From: Sclerotinia nivalis
Lineage: Eukaryota; Ascomycota; Leotiomycetes; Helotiales; Sclerotiniaceae
Assembly (NCBI GenBank): GCA_029531795.1
Contig: JAPEIS010000013.1
Location: 496,001 to 560,000 of the forward strand
DNA length: 64,000 nucleotides
Reading direction: 5' to 3'
Shown: positions 37,117 to 50,049 of the stretch, one piece after another
How the letters are laid out: each line of letters begins with the position of its first letter
Numbering within the stretch: position 1 is the stretch's first letter
Position numbers and translations under genes: made by a program
The notes under the pieces: generated by a model
What the model saw: only the letters and a program-made list of their open reading frames with translations
Told to the model about the DNA's origin: nothing
The model's database searches: none

Positions 37117-39891
37117 ATTAAATATTAACTGATTTTTATTAATTTAATAATAAAGAGTATATAAATATATATAAAGAAAACTAAAATGATTTCAAATTTA
37201 GAATAGATTTGTATAAATCTTTGTATATTTTAAAGTTTATATTTTCTGAATTATTGATTTATATTCGGTTTATTCAAATATAAAACCCGAAAATACTTAT
37301 TTTGCTGATTTGTTATTAAGTTCATAATTCAAAATTGTAATAAAATTAAGAATTGTTTAAGGATGATAAACTTAAATATAAATAAATTAATTAATAATAT
37401 ATAAGTTTTATTATTAATTGTATCTTCAAAATGTTGAAAAGAAGATTTAAATGAAGTATTCGAATTGGGTAAGTTATATTGATCGAAAGGTTTCGAGGAT
37501 TCAAAAACTTTGAAAAAATCTATTTTACAAAGATTTGATAGAAAATAGTTTTAAAAAGATAATAATATTATATAAAAATAATAACAAAGAAATTTAAAGG
37601 GTTTTGGATTATATATTGATAAATTTAATGATAAAAAAAGGAATGAATAAATAGAACAATATTAATTGAAAGAATTCAAAATTTGAATTCATTTATTTCT
37701 AGTTTAATTGGAACAAGCTAAATAATGTATATATATATATATTTTAAGTATTAATTCATTTAGATATCTTTTTAAACTAATAATATCAGTTTTAAACAGT
37801 TTTATTTATTTTAGTATAATTAGTGATAAAAGAAAGAATAGATAAGTGGAACAATATTAATTGAAAAGGTTCAAAACTTGGATTTATTTGTTTTTAGTTT
37901 AATCGAAATAAACTTAATAATATATATATATATATCTTTTAAATATTGATTCATTTAAATATCTTTTTGAATTAATAATATCAATTTTAAATAGTTTTAT
38001 TTATTTTAGTATAATTTTGATGATTTTTGATAATTCAAGATTATCAAATTTATAAAATTCATTATATTAACTATAATTAGTATTTTGATATATTAAATTC
38101 AAATTCTTTTTTATTTTCAGAAATTTTCGAATTTTTTATCAGTTACCTTTTATCAGAATTTCCTTTAATTTAAAGTTTATCAAAGCTTTTTATATAGATT
38201 CTATTTGTTTTCAAAGAATCTTTGTATTATTTATTTATAAACAGAAATCCATATTTGTTATAATAGTAGATATTAATAAATAGAAAGTAATTAATAAAGT
38301 TTCTATTATATATTAAATAATATAATAATATAATAATACAATTAAAAAGCATTTGTTTTATTTATTATATCCTAGTAAATGATATTCAAATTTATACTTT
38401 TATCGAAAATATATATACTAATCTATTTTATATTTTTTAGATTCTATTATTATTAGAAATCGTTATACTTCTTCAATAATTGAATTCAAAATTGATAATG
38501 AATTTAATATCAATAATCTCGAAAAAAAAGTTAATAAAGTAAATTTGGAAGATAACGATTCTGAAGATAACGATTATAAACAATTAGAATTTAATAAAGA
38601 AAATAAGATTCAGATTAGTTCGAATAAAGAAGATCTTTTTAATATTACAAAATTGATTGAAAACATTTATATTATTTTGGAATTATCAAATATTTTATAA
38701 ATAAAGTCTTCTATTATTATATTTATACTTCTTTTTTCTTTTTTCCAAATATCTATTTTCATTTTCATTATTAATATATATTCTATAACAACAAAAAGTA
38801 TGAATTAAAAAGTCTATTATATCAATTTCCTTATAAGATTTTTAAATCTAAGTTCTTTTTATTATATATAATCTTTCTAATACTTTTCAAATATCTCAAA
38901 TATCCTTTCGGATTTCCAGAATTAATCTTGATTATTTCTTTATAATAGTTTTACAATTTCAAATTAAGAATCCTTTATTTTTATTCTTTCAATTATAATT
39001 TCAATATAATAATCAAAAGCAAAAAGAAAAAAGAATTCAATTTGAAAACCTTATTTATATCGATTATATATAACTTTCGAATAAAATGATCTTTGTTTAT
39101 CTATCATTCTAAATATTCAATCCAAAAAGATTACGATATCTCAATATAAACTTCAATAATAATAATATACTTTCTATCGAAAATTTTAATAATATTTCTA
39201 ACAATAATCTTTCTCATTTTCTTTTAATTTTTTTTCCAATATTTTTTTTAATATTTCAAATTTAACATTCAAATTTTGTTAAGTGAATTTAAAAAAAAAC
39301 AAAGTATAAATATCCTTTAACAAATTTTATTCTTCAATTATATCTTTTCAATAATACAATATGAAGTTTTTATAGAATATAGTGTTTGTATTTGATAAAT
39401 TCGATATTGGGTTTCAAATATAGCTGGATTCAAATATAAGAAGAGTTTCTGATCAGATTGAGATATATTGATATATATATTAGATTTTTCAAATAAATAA
39501 TATAAAAGCTCAATTATTTCAATTAATTATATATAAAATAAACTTTTATTTATTAAAATACTTTACTTTTAATTAATTTAAAAAGCTTTTAAATTATATT
39601 AATAATATATAAATTGATTCTATTTCTATTATTCGTTTTTTAATTATTTCTTAAATTAATAATCAAAACAATTCTTATATTTGAAAGCAATTGTCTATAA
39701 ATATAAAGATCTTTGAATTAGATTTAGATTCAATTATAAATATTTGAATTTTTGTTTATTTAATGATTTATTAATTGAAATTATCAAAATAAAAAGGAAT
39801 CAAATATTTTACAGATCCTTTGTTTATTAATTATATCGAATGATTCTTTTTCAATATAAAGGACTTTATTGATCGATTAGATTATATTATT
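37117..39891. other. AT-rich spacer between E-1 and B-2
   Basis: About 2.8 kb without a recognisable gene. It contains a tandem duplication (separate entry) and, at about 38440-38700 on the plus strand, an open stretch rich in Asn, Asp, Glu and Lys (NLEDNDSEDNDYK) that I cannot assign. Not clearly part of any element. Confidence 0.5.
37630..38017. repeat. Tandem duplication, unit 195 bp
   Basis: Copy 1 is 37630-37824 and copy 2 is 37825-38017. Both begin gataaaa.aaagaat and share tagaacaatattaattgaaa-like text, a TATATATATATAT run and a ttatttattttagtataatt end. Differences are mostly transitions. Confidence 0.8.
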
Positions 39892-39896
39892 AGTTT

Positions 39897-40059
39897 TGTT
39901 ACAGGTTCATCTCCCTTCACCTGCACGTGATCATGCGTGCCTTAGGCATACATGCATACACTCACTTCTATATAGTCAGGTCACCTTCTTGACCTTCTTC
40001 TCCTCCTTGTAATATAATAATAGATCAAACCTATATATACCTTTTCCCTTATTATGATA
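39897..40059 (+). repeat. B-2 5' LTR (163 bp)
   Basis: Begins TGTTACAGGTTCATCTCCC and ends TTATTATGATA. The outer 110 bp is intact, including GTGCCTTAGGCAT and TATATAGTCAGG. The inner 50 bp is mutated (GTAATATAATAATAG for GTAGTACAACAATAG). Confidence 0.93.
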
Positions 40060-40061
40060 AT

Positions 40062-40069
40062 TTGTATTA
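40062..40069 (+). promoter_or_regulatory. B-2 candidate self-primer binding site
   Basis: TTGTATTA, two bases after the LTR. In B-3 the same site reads TTGTACTA, the exact complement of TAGTACAA at 46597-46604 in the B-2 3' LTR, about 40 bp after the TATATAG box. The one difference here is a C to T change. Confidence 0.55.
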
Positions 40070-40429
40070 CTTTTTCAAAGGCTTTATCATTTTACAAAGT
40101 GATCTAACCTTACCAAATCATCTGCAGGCTTCTGTATCTGTTTTCGATTACTTTCGCACTGTTGCAACTCGTCTGCTTTTGTGCAATCGCGTTTCTTATC
40201 TGCTTTTGCGCAGTTTCTGATCCCTGATTGCTTTTATACAATCATATTTATTCGTAGACTTTTATATCTGTTTTTGATTGCTTTTATATAATTACAAATT
40301 CCTTATCGATTATTTTGTACAATTGTAATTCTTTTTACAATAACTTCCGGTTCTACATTTGCTGATAATGTGATTCCTACTTTTATCGAAAGAATTTGTA
40401 TCGAAATCCAATAAGTCTTTAATCAATAA

Positions 40430-41810
40430 TCTATTATTATACAAATTCTAATAGAATTGGATACTCCAATAATACCAAACCTTGTTATTGGTTCTAACGA
40501 ACAAACTGTTTATCTGAATTATATTTTCTTTATTATCAAAGATTGCTTTATTATTCAAACTATCTATATCGCCATTCAAACAAATAAGATTGAGGAATTC
40601 AAAGCGGAAAATGTCAAGTTTCTTTGTACTCTAATCGGCAAACAAGTTTAATTGAACATCGATAATGCTGCCATTAATTAGAAACCAATCATTTTTTGTC
40701 AAACTCAAAAAGACCTATCCATTTTTAAAAACGAAAGATCTAATATTCTTATTTGATAAAAGAACTATCAATCCTGGAAATTGAATTTGCAACTCTATTG
40801 AATAATCGATTTACAACTTTTTGTCTCCGAATAAAAGAAGATTAGTTATACTATTAGTTTTCTCGATAATCAAACACAACAAAAGCGTATTACGGATATT
40901 ATCAGATTTGTTAACAATCCTATTTGTTTCGATTCTGTTGTTTTGTTTTTAACCAAATTGGACAAATTATATATCTCTGTAAATATCGAAAAGAAAACCT
41001 CGCTCAAATTCGACAAACTTTCTATAGATCTAAAGGAATCCTTTTCGGCTTTTTTTTCTACATTATTTCATCTTGCTAATTCTTACTATAAATCTGATTA
41101 CGAGATTGTTAATACAATAAAACAAAAGATTACAATCCCTTTTCGAATTTTGATTATTAATGATTCGAATTTTTGTACAATTGATGATATTGATAATTGG
41201 CAAAAGAAATTCTCTATTTGAAATCAGAATCTTTGTAATGTTGAATATTATAACAAAAATTCTGGTAAAATATCTATTGTTAATGATAACCCTATAGATT
41301 TTGATACAATAAAACAAAAGGGATAACAGAAAAAGAATCCGCAAAATAAAAAAAAGAAATTTAATCCTACAGTTTCTTATAATTGTTGTAATAGAATCGA
41401 TTACCTTTAGATTGATTGTTATACTATTTATAATATCAATAATAATTTTCTTTTTGACAAACAAACTTCCGTTAATACCTTTTCTAACTGTAATACCATT
41501 GCTTCAACTAATCCGGTTTCCGATCAATATATTGTTATTCCGACTTTTCGAAACGTTAATAAATTTAATAATAATTGCAATAGATTTCGAGAAGGATATA
41601 CTAATAATTGAGTACAAAGCCAATAGTATTTGAATCAGATACAATAACAAGGCTATATCGAACCAAAGAAGATTATCTCTATACCCAATTCAATCAAGGA
41701 AAGTCCCGAATAGGGAAAAGATTAATTTCTACGAAAAATCGTTTATAAAAGAATACTAAGGGTAAAAAAGTAAATCGAGGAATAGATAAATATAAACTAT
41801 TGTAATTCAA
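40430..41810 (+). pseudogene. B-2 gag (broken)
   Basis: Capsid gene in pieces. The N-terminal piece at 40457-40651 opens LDTPIIPNLVIGSNEQTVYL; a middle piece at 40943-41221 includes SLKFDKLSIDLKESFSAFF and NDSNFCTIDDI. A zinc knuckle at about 41381-41430 reads YNCCNRIDYLQIDC: of CX2CX4HX4C, the first Cys and the His are both replaced by Tyr (G to A and C to T changes). A Gln/Asn-rich tail follows. True start not resolvable; the sequence before 40457 shows no better ATG. Confidence 0.8.
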
Positions 41811-41814
41811 CTTT

Positions 41815-44800
41815 ATGAATAGCAAATCCCTATTCGTTAAAACTATTATATTCCCTATATATGAAAATCTCTTTATTATTACAAATCTCATTGATAATGG
41901 ATACTCTGAAGAAGCCTTTGCTGATTGTTCTTTTGCTTCCAAATATAATATTGAAATACAATTCTTACTTCACCCTTACGAACTCCGATTTGCCAATGGA
42001 AAGATCGCCGATAGAATTACAGAATATTTTGTAATGGAAATCGTTATAAAGAATCACTATAAGTATTGATCCTTTTATATTATTCAATTTTTATTAAAGA
42101 CGCTATTAATCTTTAGTTTACTATAATTACAGTATTACAATTCTATTATCAATTGAATAAAGATAAGTTTAATATTCTTTTTAAATTACTATGTTTCTAA
42201 TTACTTAGTATGTTATAATTCAGAATCAATTACTATATCAATAATCCTATCTTCGATCAAGGAACAAAAGAATCTAGCAAAAGTTATTCTATAATAGATC
42301 GTTGATGTTATTAAATCTTTAAATAAATTCCTTATCGATCTTGATATAAAAGTTAAATGTTTAGTTTATAAATATCGTTCTTCATATATCAAGAATTGTT
42401 CAAAGGATGATATCAATTATTCATTTATTCAAATACTTTCTATTTTTAAAAGAACTTTTTATAAAAAACCTTTTATTGAAAAGATACCAAATAAAGATTA
42501 TATATTATAATCTGATGATTTTTTTATTGATTTCGAATTTCAGTAAGGTTTAATATCTGATATGAATCATTATCGAATAAAGTATTACGGAAAACTAAAT
42601 AATCAAGTACAGATGATTTCCAATTGTCTATATTCAAAATTGATCTTAAAGATTGCAGATCGGCATCAGCTTATTTACAATCCAAAAAACCGTTTGCCTC
42701 TATTTTCTATTGGGGAACTCCTTATATCTATTTACAAAGATACAAATCCAAATATAAATGATATTCGTTGATTACAAACTTCTAGCTTTGTTTTGTTTTG
42801 TCAACAAGATAATATTCGAGCTATTCGATTAATATAGAATGAATTGAATACTATACAGAAAATTGTTGAGTAAGATTATTTGCAATAGATTATGTTATCT
42901 TCGATATTTACAAAAGGGGATTTTCGATCGATTTTACAAAAGCAAGGCAATATAATAGAAATGCTCTCTAGAACTTTATTATAACTTTATAATTTTATAT
43001 ACGATTGTTACAAGCCACTCCATTTGCGAAAGGTTTCTGAGGTTGATATCGATAAATTTTTAATCGGCAAATCTCCTTTTAGTGATGATCAAATATGATA
43101 AAGGCTTTCTATATGGTTATAAGATAAATTTCCTACCTTCCTTTTATATTATGCAGATAAGTTGCTACCTTATCGAATCTGGGATTACAAAATTGAGTTG
43201 ATATTTGGTAAAAAGTTATCTTATTTCAAAAACCGTTTTTTATCGCCAATAGAGTTGATAATAGTATGCAAATAGTTTGATGATAATCTTTCCAAAAGAT
43301 TCATTCGGGAATCGAGATCGTGGTGTGCTTCTTCTTTGTTATTGGCTGCCAAGTCGGGAGGGGGGGTTTGCATTTGTTAAGATTATCGAGGACTAAATAA
43401 TGTTATTATAAAAAATCGTTATTCATTATTTATTGTTCGCAAAATACTGGATGTTCTTTACAATGTAAAAATTTATATCAAACTTGATATCATTGCAGTG
43501 TTCAACAAATTACAAATCGCTGAAAGGGATAAATAGAAAACTATATTCATTATTTGTTTTGATCTTTTTGAATCTTTGGTTATACCTTTCGATTTTTGTA
43601 ATGTGTTTGTATCGTTTCAATATTATATCAATTATATACTTTTCGACGAGTTGGATAAGTATTGTATTGTATATCTCGATAATGTTTTAATCTACTTTGA
43701 TAATCCTATAAAGCATAAAGAGTATATCCGCTAAATAGTTCAAAAGTTAATAGATGTTGGATTACAGATTGATATTAACAAATGCAAATTCGAAATCACA
43801 AAGACAAAGTATTTAGGTTTTATTATTATAATCGAAAGCATCGAAATGGATCAAGAAAAGGTTACGGTTATTATATTTTGGGAATTGTTTTTATGTGTAA
43901 AGGATTTACAACGATTTCTCAATTTCGTTAATTTCTATTGATATTTTATAAAAGATTTTTCAAAGATTTGTTGCTCTTTCAATGATCTCTTACGGAAGAA
44001 TATTATATAGAATTGGATTACAGATTATACAAAAGCTTTTGACGTTTTAAAAAGAGCTTTTACAATAACATTAGTTTTGGTATACTTTGATTACAAACGG
44101 AAAACTGTTTTGGAAATCGATGTTTCCGATTGAGCTTCAAAAGGAGTTCTCTTGCAATACAATGATAATAACATTTTGCATTCAATTGTTTACTTTTCAT
44201 TTAAGTATATAACAACGGAATACAATTATGAGATTTACAATAAAGAATTACTCGCTATTATCAAAGCAATGGAAGAATGGCATTTAGAGTTTTAAGGTTT
44301 ACAAAAGGAGTTCGAGATTCTCATTAATTATAAGAATCTTGAATATTTTATGATTACAAAAGCTCTCAATCAACAACAAATATGATGGTTTGAATTTCTG
44401 TTTCAATATAATTTCTGTATAGTTTATCGATTAGGAAACAAAACTATTCGATTAAACATATTAAATAGAAAACACAAAGATTGATTGTATTGTTTTGATT
44501 CAAATGATAAGTGTTTAAAGAATTGAGAATATGTTATTCTTTCTCAAAACCGTTTTAACGATGATCTTTATAAGGATTTGATTGGGTATATCAATTTGGT
44601 ATTAGTGAAGACAATAATATCATTTCACAACCAATCAATTGATATCTTAATCGATACAGTATATACTAAATCCAATATTATAAATCAACTTATCTTTACT
44701 TTTAACAATCCATTGATAACTAAATAATCAAAAGAGTATCGTAAAATCTTCCGGATTGTTATACAAGATTGTTCGGTCTAAAATAATAGAATTTACTATT

Positions 44801-46170
44801 GGGATAAGATTTGGGTTTTATTAGATAATAAGTTCAAACTCTAAATTATTTATCAAACTCATTCTTCTAGTTTTGTTGATCATTTTGGTCGAATTAAAAT
44901 AATTGATTTTGTTTCTTGTATATACTAATAATTTAATATATATTTGGAGATCACATCCTATATAAAAACCTGCGAACTTTGTACTCGCATCAAATCGTTC
45001 AAATCGATGCCTCCCGGATTTTTGAAACTGCTGCCTATTTCTTTTCATACATGGTCTGATATTTCAATCGATTATATTATATTGCTTCTGGATTGTATTC
45101 GTTATAATTCTACCTATAAACATATTTTGATGGTAATCTACAAACTAATCAAAATGAGATATTTCATTGGTATACACACACTAACGATAGAAAAGCTAAT
45201 CGATACTTTTATCAATTGTATCTATACACTTTATAGACTTCCAAACAATATCATTTCCGATCGGGGAATGCAATTTGTATCAGGATTCTGATTACAACTT
45301 TTGGAACGATTGGAAATTACCTTAAAATATTCTTCAGTTTTTCATTCTCAAACAGATAATCAAACTGGGCATATTAATTCGGTTTTGGAGTAGTATTTAT
45401 AAACTTTTGTTAATTATCATCAAAACGATTAATTGGATTAACTACCCTTAACCAAATTTGCATTCAATAATTTGATCTCTGAAACAATTGATTGCTTACC
45501 TTTTTTCGCCAATTACAACTTTAATCTATACCTAGATATTGAATCTAATAAACCTTACCCACCGGATATGACTCTAATACAAAAATGGGAATTCTTTAAA
45601 AATAATAGAACTATAGATTGTATAGAATATATCTTAAAGCAATTTTGTACTCTTACACAACAAACAATTGCTATTTATGAGAACTATACTAACCGTTATT
45701 GTTTTGATTCATCTCGTTATATAACTAACCAGAAAGTTTTTGTTAATATCAAAAATATAAAGATTTCGTGTAAAACAAAAAAGCTAAATAATAAATAAAT
45801 CGACCTTTACAAGATTATTAAAGTTTATCCTCATACTTATCTTATTCAATTGTCTAAGAATATTAAAATCTTCCTTGTTTTCTATCATTCTTTTTTACTT
45901 CTAGTTTATACTAATCTTCATTTTTTGGTTCAAATAACAATTAACGAATCAGAATCCCTGACTACACAGAACAGAATTTTGAAGCGGGATGATAATGAAG
46001 ATAAGCTTATTCAGAAATGGATATTTGAAGGAGTTCTAGATAATTACGATAAGGATAGCCATCATTATTTGGTCAAATGAAGATACTACACATTAATTTG
46101 ACAACCAGTTAATAACTTAAAGGATAACGAGAAGGTTTTTATCGAATATCATTGCTTTCATTTAAAGAAA
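41815..46170 (+). pseudogene. B-2 pol polyprotein (broken)
   Basis: Retropepsin 41815-42069 (NLIDNGYSEEAFAD for the LIDSG active site). Linker and reverse transcriptase at about 42540-43880: KSGGGVCI near 43350, PFGFCNVFVSFQYYI near 43590, and YLDNVLIYFDN at about 43670 with the second active-site Asp now Asn. RNase H at about 44000-44480 (VLEIDVSDQASKGVLLQY with Trp or Arg read through TGA; YNYEIYNKELLAIIKA). Integrase at about 44560-45800: TCELCTRIKSFK near 44970, ISIDYIILL, ISDRGMQFVSGF and a HSQTDNQTGHINSVLE block carrying the Glu. Chromodomain at about 46008-46170 (IQKWIFEGVLDNY, HHYLVK, next Trp now TGA). Dead by stops, but all catalytic blocks are traceable. Confidence 0.88.
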
Positions 46171-46483
46171 CCAGGGTTGTCAGTTTGGATCCTAAAGTAC
46201 CCCGACGCTACTATATTACAACCGGAACTACAGAATTTGCAATCGAAGTTATATAATACGATTGCTACATCCACTCTACAAAGATCCACTCGTATTAAGA
46301 TTATTCGCTTCGTTTAAAGGTATATTACGTATTATAACAATAAGGGATATAACATTATTAAAGAATATTATATATTTTTTGTTTAGAAATCTAATTGAGG
46401 AAAAAGATTTGTATTTTTTCTTTATTTTTCTTTATTTTTTAATGCCCATTTGGGGTCAAATGGGTTTCTTGAGAAGGAGGTAC

Positions 46484-46646
46484 TATTACGGATTCATCTC
46501 CCTTTACCTGTATATGATCATACATGCCTTAGGCATACATGTATACACTCATTTCTATATAGTCAGGTCACCTCCTTGACCTTCTTCTCCTCCTCGTAGT
46601 ACAACAATAGATCAAACCTACACATACCTTTTCCCTCACCGTGATA
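46484..46646 (+). repeat. B-2 3' LTR (163 bp)
   Basis: Begins TATTACGGATTCATC (inner, mutated) and ends CCCTCACCGTGATA (outer, intact). Preceded by purine tract GAGAAGGAGG (46471-46480). TATATAG lies at about 46555 and TAGTACAAC at 46597-46605. Confidence 0.93.
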
Positions 46647-46831
46647 AGTTTTCTAATGTTTATACAAAAAAAGATTGTATATTATATTATTATATTAATT
46701 ATATATATAATAATAAAGTATATTAAATATTTAATTAACAATTATTCTAATAATATTAAAATTATAAATCAATTTAATAATCAAACAATAAAAGGTTTGC
46801 GAAAGTTGAGAGAATCTTTATAATAATATAC

Positions 46832-47098
46832 AAAATACTAATATGAATATAGATTTATACAAATTTATTTATAATACTTGAAAAACTTTAAAATTTATTG
46901 ATCAATAGAAGATTTGTTTTAAAAAGATTGAAGCAAAGTTAATTTGAATGATTAATTCAATAAAGGATAAATATAATATATCTATATCAAACAAGATTGA
47001 AAACACACTTTCTGATTTTGAAAATGATTCTGATATTGATATTCACATTTTAAAGATAGAAATATATTTTCATTATTCTGATAATAATGATAACGATA
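46832..47098. repeat. Left arm of a perfect 267-bp inverted repeat
   Basis: Exact reverse complement of 48014-48280, checked base by base. The match extends by a further eight bases (46823-46830) after one mismatch. Both arms can encode the same short acidic Asn/Asp-rich frame (ISNKIENTLSDFENDSD), which I cannot assign. The arms are separated by 915 bp. Confidence 0.95.
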
Positions 47099-47154
47099 TA
47101 TTAATCTATATCAGCTTTATATATAATTATTTAATAAATAAAAAATAAGATAAA

Positions 47155-47330
47155 GAAAATTTTCGGGATAATATCGGGATAACAGATTTATATAATAGAA
47201 TAACAAGAACAATAGATTTATATAATATAACAATAGGGATAATAAACTTATATAATAGAACAACAATAACAAAAAAATCGATCTACGATTTTTAAGACAA
47301 ACAGAATAATAAGAACAACAGCCAGCTATA
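47155..47330 (-). repeat. Inverted copy of the E-2 minisatellite unit
   Basis: On the minus strand this matches 60540-60735: a CTGTTATCCCGATATTATCC motif, several TTATATAAATCTATT units, and CGATTTTT with a TTTAAGACAAACAG complement. A short dispersed copy of the repeat family that expanded in E-2. Confidence 0.75.
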
Positions 47331-47576
47331 AAAGGATTGAAGGAAAAGCTAAAGGGATAATTAAAGAAAAGGTATTATAAATTTATTAATTTATATTTCA
47401 ATTTATATCAATTGAGGATTTATCTGTTCAACTTTTGTCATTTTATTTCTTATCAACTTAGTCTGTATCAGTTTGGTTTCTATTATAGTATCTATTGAAG
47501 TATTTATCGATTGAATATCTAATGTTTGTTCTTTTTCTTTTTAAAAAATGATATTAATGAATTTTGTAATTGTATA

Positions 47577-47961
47577 AAAGAATAAAATAGATATATACTT
47601 TTTTGTTATCATTATTAGTATAAGGGATTTCTGATTATTACAAAGTATTAATATAAGCTTAAAAGAATAAAATAAATATATTTTTTTTGGTTATTATTGT
47701 TGTTGATATAAATGATTTTTGATTGTTATAAGATATTAATATAAATTCAAAAGAATAAAATAAATATATACCTTTTCATTGTTATTGTTAATATAAAGGA
47801 TTTTTGATTATTACAAAGTATTAATATAAATTCAAAAGAATGAAATAGATATATATCTTTTTGTTATTGTTATTGATATAAAAGATCTTCGATTATTATA
47901 AAGTATTAATATATTAAATTCAAAAGAATAAAGTAGATATATATCTTTTTATTACTATTAT
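47577..47961. repeat. Minisatellite, unit 84-88 bp, about 4.4 copies
   Basis: Units start at 47577, 47661, 47749, 47834 and 47922. Each begins aaaagaat.aaata and continues with a TTTTT.GTTATT.TT block, a GATTTTTGATTATTA-like core and AAAGTATTAATATAA. Lies in the spacer of the inverted repeat. Confidence 0.85.
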
Positions 47962-48013
47962 TTGAATTCTTGATATATTTCTTTATTATTATAATCATTA
48001 TAATATATATTAT

Positions 48014-48280
48014 TATCGTTATCATTATTATCAGAATAATGAAAATATATTTCTATCTTTAAAATGTGAATATCAATATCAGAATCATTTTCAAAATCAG
48101 AAAGTGTGTTTTCAATCTTGTTTGATATAGATATATTATATTTATCCTTTATTGAATTAATCATTCAAATTAACTTTGCTTCAATCTTTTTAAAACAAAT
48201 CTTCTATTGATCAATAAATTTTAAAGTTTTTCAAGTATTATAAATAAATTTGTATAAATCTATATTCATATTAGTATTTT
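48014..48280. repeat. Right arm of the perfect 267-bp inverted repeat
   Basis: Reverse complement of 46832-47098 without mismatch. Its outer end abuts the broken end of B-3 at about 48288. Confidence 0.95.
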
Positions 48281-48287
48281 CTATATT

Positions 48288-50010
48288 ATCAAGTTTGGTA
48301 TAAATTTTTGTATTACAAAAAACATCCAGTGTTTCACAAACAATAGATAATGGATAACAATTCTTTATAATAACATTATTTAGTCCTCGATAATCTTAAC
48401 AAATGTAGACCCCCTTTCCCGGTTTGGCAGCCAATAGCAAAGAAGAGATATATTACAATCTCGATTCCCGAATGAATCCTTTAGAGAGATTATCATTAAA
48501 CCATTTGTGTACCACTATTAATTCCATTGGTGATAAAAAACGGTTTTTGAAATAAAATGGCTCTTTATTGGACATCAATTCAATTTTATGATCCCAGATT
48601 CGACGAGGCGGCAATTTATCTATATAATATAGGAGGAAGACAGAAAATTTGTTTTGTAATTATATAGGAAGCCTTTATCATATTTGATCGTCACTAAGGG
48701 GAGATTTGCCAATTAAAAATTTATCGATATTAGTTTCAGAGACCTTTTGCAAATAAAGCGGCTTGTAACAATTGTATATAAAATCATGAAATTGTAATGG
48801 GATTCTAGAGAGTATCTTTGTTATATTGTTTTGCCTTTGTAAAATCGATCGAAAATCCCCTTTTGTGAATATCGAGGATAACATAGTTTGTTGCAGATAA
48901 TCTTGCTCAACAGTTTTCTGTACAACATCCAATTCATTCTATATCAATCGGATAATTCGAATGTTATTTTGTTGACAAAACGAAACAAAGCTAAAAGCTT
49001 GCAATTAACGAATATTATTTATATTTGAGTTTGTATTTTTGTAAATAGGTATAGAGAGTTCTCCAATAGAAAACAGAGGCAAACGGTTTTTTGAATTATA
49101 AATAGACCGACACCGATCTACAATCTTTAAGATCGATTTTGGATATAGACAATTGGGAATCATCTATATTTGATTATTTGGTTCTCCATAGCGCTTTATT
49201 CGATAATGATTCATACCAGGTATCAAACCCTACTGAAATTCAAGATCAATAGAAGAATCGTTAGATTATAATATATAACCTTCATTTGGTATCTCTTCAA
49301 TAGAAGGTTTTTTATAAGAAGTTCTTTTAAAAATAAAAAGCGTTTGAATAGATAAACAATCGATATCGTCCTTTGGACAATCCTCGATATATAAAAAATG
49401 GTATTTATAAACTGTGTATTTAGCTTTTATATCAGAATCAATAAGGAATTTATTTAAAGGTTCGATAGTATCAACGATTTGCTATGGAATAACTTTTGTT
49501 AGATTCTTTTGTTTCTTAATCGGAGATGGGATCGTTGGTGCGATAACTAATTCTGAATCATAACGCATCAAACAATTAGAAGTACAATAATTTGAAAAGA
49601 ATATTAAATTCATTTTTATTCAATTGATAATAGGATTGTAGTATTGTAATTATAATAAGTCAAAGATTAATAGCGTCTCTAATGAAAACTGGATAATATA
49701 AAAAAATCAATATTTATAATAATCCTTTATAACGATTTCCATTATAAAATATTCTATAATTCTGTTGACGATCTTTTCATCGACAAGTTGGAGTTCGTAA
49801 GGGTGAGATAAAAGTTGTATTTCAATATTATATTTGGAAGCAAAAGAACGATTAGTAAAGGCTTTTTTAGAGTATTTACTATTAATGAGATTTGTAACAA
49901 TAAAGGGATTTTTATATATAGAGAATATAGTGGTTTTAACAAGTAGAGATTTGCTATTTATAAAGTTGAGCTGTAATGGCTTATCTCTATCTATTTCTCG
50001 ATTTATCTTT
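48288..50010 (-). pseudogene. B-3 protease and N-terminal reverse transcriptase (broken, truncated)
   Basis: Read from high to low coordinates. Degenerate retropepsin at about 49740-50000 is followed by the pol linker (48678-48932, QKTVEQDYLQQTMLSSIFTK) and reverse transcriptase up to KIYTKLD at about 48290, where the element ends. Stops are fewer than in B-1. Truncated, therefore no active site. Confidence 0.78.
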
Positions 50011-50049
50011 TTGCTTTTAGTATTCCTTTACGAACGATTTTTTGTAGAA

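Larger units (their letters stand above)
39897..46646 (+). mobile_element. B-2: Ty3/gypsy chromovirus, full length
   Basis: Plus-strand element of 6750 bp with 163-bp LTRs (39897-40059 and 46484-46646) and exact target duplication AGTTT (39892-39896 and 46647-46651). Best preserved member of family B; order gag, protease, reverse transcriptase, RNase H, integrase, chromodomain. Frames carry stops, so it is not active. Confidence 0.94.

Noticed and set aside
46262..46579. 105-codon frame across the end of B-2 pol and its 3' LTR
   Set aside because: Runs into the LTR and is out of phase with the chromodomain frame; a chance open frame.
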